Below are positions 27,668 to 31,724 of a stretch of DNA of 31,724 nucleotides, in pieces. The DNA comes from a virus. The stretch spans positions 1 to 31,724 of IMG/VR virus record IMGVR_UViG_3300044729_002795, one strand, 5' to 3'. Under the pieces are notes generated by a model, which worked only from the letters and a program-made list of their open reading frames with translations, was not told the origin of the DNA and ran no database searches. The translations under genes were made by a program, and so were the position numbers. Position 1 is the stretch's first letter, and every line of letters starts with the position of its first letter.

Positions 27668-27797
27668 CGTTGGTTTCGCGGGGGAGAGGAGAGGAGAGTA
27701 GTAAGCCCGCCCCGACAATCAGCAGTATAACTGCGTACAGGGGGGTGGCCGTTGATCCTGCGAGCAGGAACATAATTCCTGCTAAGAAACTTCGCAT
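27660..27797 (-). CDS. 45-residue two-span membrane protein
   Basis: This small gene lies between two overlapping genes: its start (27797) is 16 bases inside the end of the upstream gene and its stop overlaps the next start by eight bases. The product is MRSFLAGIMFLLAGSTATPL, then YAVILLIVGAGLLLSSPLPR, then ETNDG: two hydrophobic helices with a short turn and a charged end. A small holin or membrane modulator is possible. The tight packing in the operon supports a real gene. Confidence 0.65.
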   Translation of the reverse strand: MRSFLAGIMFLLAGSTATPLYAVILLIVGAGLLLSSPLPRETNDG

Positions 27798-27958
27798 AGC
27801 GCTGCTTCGGGGGATGATGGTTCGAGATTGTCGGGGAGAACATGGACACTCCCCTCAACGCCAGCAGTCAGCGCGATGGTATTTAGGGTGTCCCGGTCTC
27901 CGTAGCAGATCACTCGGGAGTGGCCGCCAGTGGTAACCCAGAGATTGTAGCGTGTCAT
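27782..27958 (-). CDS. Small conserved-looking protein (58 aa)
   Basis: ATG 27958 is chosen because it forms ATGA with the upstream stop. The product begins MTRYNLWVTTGGHSRVICYG and continues DRDTLNTIALTAG. It has beta-hairpin character at the start and an acidic end. I do not recognise the family. The stretch SRVICYGD resembles YRVACYGD in an unannotated frame at 17703-17810. Confidence 0.55.
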   Translation of the reverse strand: MTRYNLWVTTGGHSRVICYGDRDTLNTIALTAGVEGSVHVLPDNLEPSSPEAALCEVS

Positions 27959-28710
27959 GCTTCCCATCCCGCCGGCAAACCATTTGGGTGTTCAATCAGC
28001 CGGCGGAGTAGGGCGGCAGGCTCGAAGCTGCGCCAGGCGGCTTCGATGCAACTAATCCTCTCCGCTCCAGTCCAGTTCTCACAGCCAGACAGCACCCGGT
28101 CTTGCCAGGCCTGCCCGGCCACCACGTCTGCAGCGCTGCAGGCGTCTCGCGTTGATTCGGCCGCCATGCTCGCGGGGCAGCACGGTGCGGAGGTGAGGGA
28201 GTATGTGCATAATGCCCATTGCGCTGCCTCGTGCAAGCTCACGTAGTCTCCGCCCTTGGCCTCAGCAAGCACCACGAAAGCGTTTAGCGATTGCTGGCTG
28301 CGTCCTTTGAGCATTGCCTCCCAGTCGTACCGCAAGCCGGCAAGGGCGGAGGTGTTAAGCATGATCTTATTGGGGAATACCGTATCCCATAACCAGTCAC
28401 GTACCAGGCAAAGACGCTCAAGCTCAATCTCGTCTTCGTCCAGACTGCCGGCCGCCCAGGGGAGCAGTGCCTTCCACTCTTTACTGTTGCGCATTTCGTC
28501 TCCCGCTGAGTCCTGAACTTCGATAATGAAGCGATGAATCACGGGACTCATACACGAGGGGCGAGTATCGCCGATTTTACCCGTTAAGGCGATATTGATG
28601 GCGGCGATGCTGCAAGGCATTTCGGCAAAGCCAATGCCCTGAGATAGGTTGACTGTGGAGAGGAAGCTGGCGACCTTGTTGCGGTCTTCTTTTGTGAAAG
28701 ATTCAGACAT
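27955..28710 (-). CDS. Conserved phage protein (251 aa) of unknown function
   Basis: The product has a cysteine near its start (FAEMPCSIAAINIALTG), a loop with CMSPVIHRFIIEVQD, a long middle with LVRDWLWDTVFPNKIM and LALRYD-like helices, and a C-terminal end with FEPAALLRRLIEHPNGLPAG. The layout 'CsvaA.n.Al.G...D.P.CmsPVi..Fi...nD' resembles an uncharacterised family I recall from actinobacterial and other phages, often near DNA metabolism genes. A middle part has four cysteines. It starts four bases after the dCTP deaminase stop. Confidence 0.6.
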   Translation of the reverse strand: MSESFTKEDRNKVASFLSTVNLSQGIGFAEMPCSIAAINIALTGKIGDTRPSCMSPVIHRFIIEVQDSAGDEMRNSKEWKALLPWAAGSLDEDEIELERLCLVRDWLWDTVFPNKIMLNTSALAGLRYDWEAMLKGRSQQSLNAFVVLAEAKGGDYVSLHEAAQWALCTYSLTSAPCCPASMAAESTRDACSAADVVAGQAWQDRVLSGCENWTGAERISCIEAAWRSFEPAALLRRLIEHPNGLPAGWEA

Positions 28711-28714
28711 TGGA

Positions 28715-29227
28715 TTAACCTCGGCTTTGTTGTACTGTGGTGTCGCCGTTATAGCGACCTGTCTGTGCGTAGCTACGGAGTGGCGGTGCCGCCATGAACT
28801 GGAACACCATCTGCCCTATCCGTTTGCCAGGCCAGAGCGGAAAGGGGTGTAGCTGACTTACGTTGTGCAACTCCATCGTGAGCACACTCCCGTTCCAGCC
28901 TGGGTCGCAGAACCCCGCAGTAAGGTGATTTAATTTCTCCCGTGCTCGGGATGACTTCAGTACGAACTGCGCGGCTATATGGTCCGGCAAGTTAAAGCCC
29001 TCCATCGTGGGGGCCAGTGCAAATTGCGCTGGCGTCATCAGGTAGGGGTTCTCTTCGCTGTGCCGGTAAAGCGGATAAGGGATAAGTTCAGGGCTTTCCA
29101 TTGACTCGATCAACAGGGAGCTGCCAAGCCTTACGTCAAGGCTTGCGGGATTGACAAGCGAGGGATCGTATGGTGTTACCATACCCTCCTCGCAGTACGC
29201 TCGGATCAGGAAATCGGGGAGAATCAT
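28715..29227 (-). CDS. dcd: dCTP deaminase (dUTPase superfamily)
   Basis: This 170-residue enzyme converts dCTP to dUTP, feeding thymidylate synthesis. Visible family signatures are NPASLDVRLG (26-35), FVLKSSRAREKLNHLTAG (88-105), FCDPGWNGSVLTMELHN (106-122, with catalytic Glu119), RIGQMVFQ (136-143) and the C-terminal SYAQTGRYNGDTT-type nucleotide-closing tail. A bifunctional dCTP deaminase/dUTPase cannot be excluded. It is the first gene of the ten-gene operon behind regulon element 8. The ATG at 29227 lies 39 bases after the -10 box. Confidence 0.9.
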   Translation of the reverse strand: MILPDFLIRAYCEEGMVTPYDPSLVNPASLDVRLGSSLLIESMESPELIPYPLYRHSEENPYLMTPAQFALAPTMEGFNLPDHIAAQFVLKSSRAREKLNHLTAGFCDPGWNGSVLTMELHNVSQLHPFPLWPGKRIGQMVFQFMAAPPLRSYAQTGRYNGDTTVQQSRG

Positions 29228-29266
29228 TGGTGTTTAGCTATTTGCCTGGGCTGGTTGAACAATGTC

Positions 29267-29328
29267 ATTATGGCCCCGCGAGCGCTCCATGCAACGCTCT
29301 TGTGCTGATGTCTTAACAATCAGTAACA
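29267..29328 (-). promoter_or_regulatory. Regulon element 8 (dCTP deaminase operon promoter)
   Basis: On the plus strand, TCTTAACAATCAGTAACA (29311-29328) lies 12 bases from TGCAACGCT (29290-29298), then the complement of CATAAT (29267-29272). The minus strand reads GTTGCA, 17 bases, CATAAT. The outer box ends at the last base before the helicase stop codon. Confidence 0.8.
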
Positions 29329-30729
29329 CTAGCGAGCCATGGCAGCGTTGCAGTAGCCCATCGGCAGGCCTAGGGTGCGCTCGATCTCGCGCTTTTGTTG
29401 ATCGCTCAGCCCCTCCGGGTTGCTTGCAAGCGGCCACAGGATCATTGGGTTGTAGTTTTTTTCCCTCACAAGGAAAAGATTCTTGTTGGCGGCCCTGAAC
29501 CTTTGCCTCAGTCGTTGCTCGTAAATGTCTTCAATAGGCAGTTCCTTGAGATCGCGCTTGTTCCCTTTGGCGACAAATGCACCGGCAGGCCTGGGGGGAG
29601 CTTCGACAATGTTGTTGCTGGCGTCAACCATGAGATTCCCTGGCTGAAACTTGACCTTCCCTTCTAGTGTCCAGTCAATCGGCTCGTGAGGCAATGGCAG
29701 GTGCTCCCAGCAGTTGCCGTGATCGATGATAAGCGCTATCTTGTCGGGATTGTTTTTGTCAGTGCGCAATACTCTGCCGATCAACTGCTTCCAGAGCCGT
29801 AGTGATTTCGTGGGGCGAATGAGCTGTAAGCATGTCGCTGCTGGCAGATCGAGACCTTCATCGATCAGCGCTACGGAAACAATGACTTGCAATTTACCAG
29901 CCGTGAACCGCGCAAACGCACTATCGCGCTCCCTTTCTGGCGTGTCACCGATGACAACTTCTGCGCTGATACCAGCCGCCCTATACTCCTCGGCCAGCAT
30001 GTGCGCGTGATCGATGCTAATTGTTACAGAGATTGTCGGCTTAAGCTCAGGGTTGAAGCGCATTAGATCGCGCACGAAATCGCCATCAACCTCGATAATC
30101 CGCTCCTCTATTTGCTTTGCATCGTAGTCTCCTCCCTTCGTTCCCACGCCTTTCGTATCAACAATCGCCTCACCCGCAAACATGCGATACCAGCACAGCG
30201 AGCCATCGTCCATGAGCTGCTTCGGTTGCGGCCCGAGAATGAGCTTCGTGATGCCGAACTTGCCCAGGCCGGCGCCCGTGGGGGTGACGGGAGTTGCAGT
30301 TGCGCCGGCAAAGAACGATGGCTGTATCTCCTTGATGATCTCCTGGTAACTCTTTGCCTGTATATGATGAGCTTCGTCTAGCAGCACTACCCAGTCCTTA
30401 AACGAGGGGAGAACAGCGCGACGGCGTGAAAGTGTAGGGATCATGCTGACCATGATCCCACGAAACTCGGTAGTACGCTTTGCGCTGTAAAACCCAATCG
30501 GTTCGTTACAGTGCTTTTGGCAACTGTCTGCTATCTGCTTGATGATCTCGTTTCGATGTGCCGCGAGCAGCACGTTATAGCCCCATTCACGAAAGCGGCG
30601 TGCAATCTCTGCCATCATCACAGTTTTACCACTGCCTGTGGGGCTCACCAGGCAAGGTGCGCCCCCTTTTAGCATGTGCTCTACTGTAAGATCACAGAGG
30701 TTATGTTGATACTCGCGGAGATCGAACAT
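29329..30729 (-). CDS. SF2 DNA helicase (DEAH type)
   Basis: I chose ATG 30729 (MFDLREYQHNLC), which forms TAATG with the upstream stop. The 466-residue product has the superfamily 2 motifs in order: Q-motif-like REYQ, motif I SPTGSGKT (29-36), motif II DEAH (118-121), motif III GATATP (142-147), motif V region SVALIDEGLDLPA (285-297) and motif VI QLIGRVLR (316-323). It resembles UvsW/RadD-type phage helicases that remodel recombination and replication intermediates. It sits near a RusA resolvase gene, in keeping with DNA branch processing. Confidence 0.92.
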   Translation of the reverse strand: MFDLREYQHNLCDLTVEHMLKGGAPCLVSPTGSGKTVMMAEIARRFREWGYNVLLAAHRNEIIKQIADSCQKHCNEPIGFYSAKRTTEFRGIMVSMIPTLSRRRAVLPSFKDWVVLLDEAHHIQAKSYQEIIKEIQPSFFAGATATPVTPTGAGLGKFGITKLILGPQPKQLMDDGSLCWYRMFAGEAIVDTKGVGTKGGDYDAKQIEERIIEVDGDFVRDLMRFNPELKPTISVTISIDHAHMLAEEYRAAGISAEVVIGDTPERERDSAFARFTAGKLQVIVSVALIDEGLDLPAATCLQLIRPTKSLRLWKQLIGRVLRTDKNNPDKIALIIDHGNCWEHLPLPHEPIDWTLEGKVKFQPGNLMVDASNNIVEAPPRPAGAFVAKGNKRDLKELPIEDIYEQRLRQRFRAANKNLFLVREKNYNPMILWPLASNPEGLSDQQKREIERTLGLPMGYCNAAMAR

Positions 30730-31091
30730 TAGCCCTTGATGACCTGTGCGACCCAGGTGCATTCTTTGTCCGCCATTTCCGCTTTGCCGGCCTTGAGATA
30801 CTTGGCTTGCAGTTTTGCGAACTCAGACTTGTACTCTTCCGAGTGGTCTTCGCCTACCTTAAAATAGGTACCTGTCGCCCGCCGGCCGAGACGGATCTTC
30901 TGGATACTGCCATCGCTGAATTGACAGCTAGTATCTGACTTTGCGGCTAGCTCGTTTGCCTTGAACAGTTCCTCGCACTGTTGCTTGATTTGTTTCTTCT
31001 CCTGTTCGAGGATTTTCTCTTGTTGCGTCAGGTACAGCAAGCGTGCTGCGAGCTGTCCTGCATCGACTGGTTGCTGGGCGGGGGATTGCAT
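30729..31091 (-). CDS. Hypothetical coiled-coil protein (120 aa)
   Basis: The product begins MQSPAQQPVDAGQLAARLLY, then a coiled coil LTQQEKILEQEKKQIKQQCE. The second half has FSDGSIQKIRLGRRATGTYF and a helical, Lys/Glu-rich segment. It is coupled to the helicase gene by TAATG and may be its partner, for example a small DNA-binding accessory factor. The family is not recognised. A promoter with TGCTACAAT lies 27 bases upstream. Confidence 0.6.
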   Translation of the reverse strand: MQSPAQQPVDAGQLAARLLYLTQQEKILEQEKKQIKQQCEELFKANELAAKSDTSCQFSDGSIQKIRLGRRATGTYFKVGEDHSEEYKSEFAKLQAKYLKAGKAEMADKECTWVAQVIKG

Positions 31092-31106
31092 GGTGTGCTT
31101 TTTGGG

Positions 31107-31418
31107 TTAGCTCGCTAATTGTAGCACCTCGGCAAGGCTGCCAAGTATCGCGTCGGTGCTTGAGCAAGAAAAGTTTGTATTCCCGCTCAACGAAAAGAAC
31201 TGATACACGCTGCCGCCCCACACGTAGTCGATCCGTTCGATCCGTCCGATCTCGCGCCCATCAAGCAGCACCGGCACGACGGCAAACGGCGGGGACGGTG
31301 GGTCGGGCTCCCCCAGGGCCAGGGCCATCGCCACGCCGGTCTCGTCGGCAGGGTGGACGCCTCGGGCAAGCTCCCCAAAAACGGTCATTTCGCCGAAGGT
31401 GAGGCGTGGATTGGTCAT
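31107..31418 (-). CDS. Hypothetical protein (103 aa)
   Basis: The product starts MTNPRLTFGEMTVFGELARG, contains PPFAVVPVLLDGREIGRIER and IDYVWGGSVYQFFS, and ends with a helix. It is probably a small mixed alpha/beta protein. It lies between the RusA gene and the helicase cluster with 42 bases upstream. No family is recognised. Confidence 0.5.
   Translation of the reverse strand: MTNPRLTFGEMTVFGELARGVHPADETGVAMALALGEPDPPSPPFAVVPVLLDGREIGRIERIDYVWGGSVYQFFSLSGNTNFSCSSTDAILGSLAEVLQLAS
31118..31144 (-). promoter_or_regulatory. Extended -10 promoter for coiled-coil/helicase genes
   Basis: The minus strand reads TTGGCA, 15 bases, TACAAT, with TGC just before the -10 box (TGCTACAAT). It lies within the 3' end of the 103-residue gene. 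The spacing is shorter than ideal, but the extended -10 could compensate. Confidence 0.5.
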
Positions 31419-31460
31419 GGCTGCGGGCAGAATCGACGCGAAATGGGAAAGTGTAGAGAA

Positions 31461-31724
31461 TTAGGTCTTCGCCGCCAGTTGCAATAGCTCCTGGTCATCA
31501 AGGAGCCAAATGCTGATAAGCGCTCCACCAGACGCCCCTGGTTCAACGTAGATTTTCTGCGATAGCGTTGCAGCTACCTGGCAGTCGTCTACCCAGACCA
31601 CGCCGGTAAGAGCGTCGTTCGTACTGCGCTCCAGCTTGTCTTTGTCTGGTGTTGACGTGTGCCAGAATGGCGCGTTTTCTTTTAGCGGTCTTGACGGATC
31701 GCCGCTGACGTGATGGTTTTTGGG
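31461..31724 (-). CDS. rusA: RusA-family Holliday junction resolvase (5' end outside window)
   Basis: Eighty-seven C-terminal codons are present, in frame to the window edge. The sequence has HTSTPDKDKLERSTNDALTG, then VVWVDDCQVAATLSQKIY. This is the RusA signature 'kPD.DKL.Ra..DALtGv.w.DD.qV......K.y' with the conserved acidic residues (two Asp in PDKD, Asp in NDALTG, Asp-Asp in VDDCQV). The enzyme cleaves four-way DNA junctions, here presumably to resolve branches in concatemers before packaging. Confidence 0.88.
   Translation of the reverse strand, partial: PKNHHVSGDPSRPLKENAPFWHTSTPDKDKLERSTNDALTGVVWVDDCQVAATLSQKIYVEPGASGGALISIWLLDDQELLQLAAKT

Overview
This window looks like part of a double-stranded DNA tailed phage genome with a long, non-contractile tail (siphovirus type). 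I see portal, scaffold-like, major capsid, head-tail connector, tail tube, a frameshifted tail chaperone pair and a tape measure of about 1616 residues, but no sheath gene. The host is probably a cyanobacterium, perhaps a picocyanobacterium. That is an inference from a vanadium-dependent haloperoxidase gene, a TTTTCCACA box of the type described as a cyanobacterial DnaA box, and small accessory families that I associate with aquatic phages. I see no integrase, no tRNA gene, no insertion sequence and no clear lysin other than the peptidase domain in the tape measure. Both ends of the window are cut inside genes.

Layout. From 1 to 13353, nearly all on the minus strand, lies the morphogenesis block. 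In transcription order it runs portal (13353-11902), scaffold-like protein, major capsid protein, a small structural protein, three connector/neck proteins and a tail terminator, then the tail tube protein, chaperones G and T, the tape measure, and two tail-tip proteins. Two clean intrinsic terminators (after the capsid gene and after the tail tube gene) divide it. A small plus-strand gene at 11532-11879 with its own terminator interrupts it. The large terminase gene (13433-14767) is on the plus strand, divergent from the portal.

From 14764 to 22562 is an accessory region. It holds an NrdR-like zinc-ribbon protein and a DUF6378-like protein. A plus-strand island carries an internally deleted second terminase-like ATPase with a five-fold hexapeptide repeat. 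Many small minus-strand genes follow, several with their own promoter, together with a probable small terminase and a 500-base non-coding stretch that could be a replication origin. From 22563 to 23916 are the haloperoxidase gene and a 31-residue membrane peptide whose start lies one base after the haloperoxidase stop. From 23998 to 29227 is a tightly overlapping ten-gene early-type operon: dCTP deaminase, modular proteins, an HNH-like protein and two small proteins. From 29329 to the right edge is a DNA metabolism block with an SF2 helicase and a RusA-type resolvase.

The most unusual content is regulatory. Eight copies of a bipartite element (a tandem TGTKA-N5-TGTTAAG box, then 11-12 bases, then a palindrome-like GTGCCA/GTTGCA box) sit mainly upstream of minus-strand genes, usually followed by a -10 box. 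They appear to define a phage regulon that includes the haloperoxidase gene and the dCTP deaminase operon. In addition, four neighbouring genes carry the same CCGGC/GCCGG hairpin exactly eight bases before the start codon.
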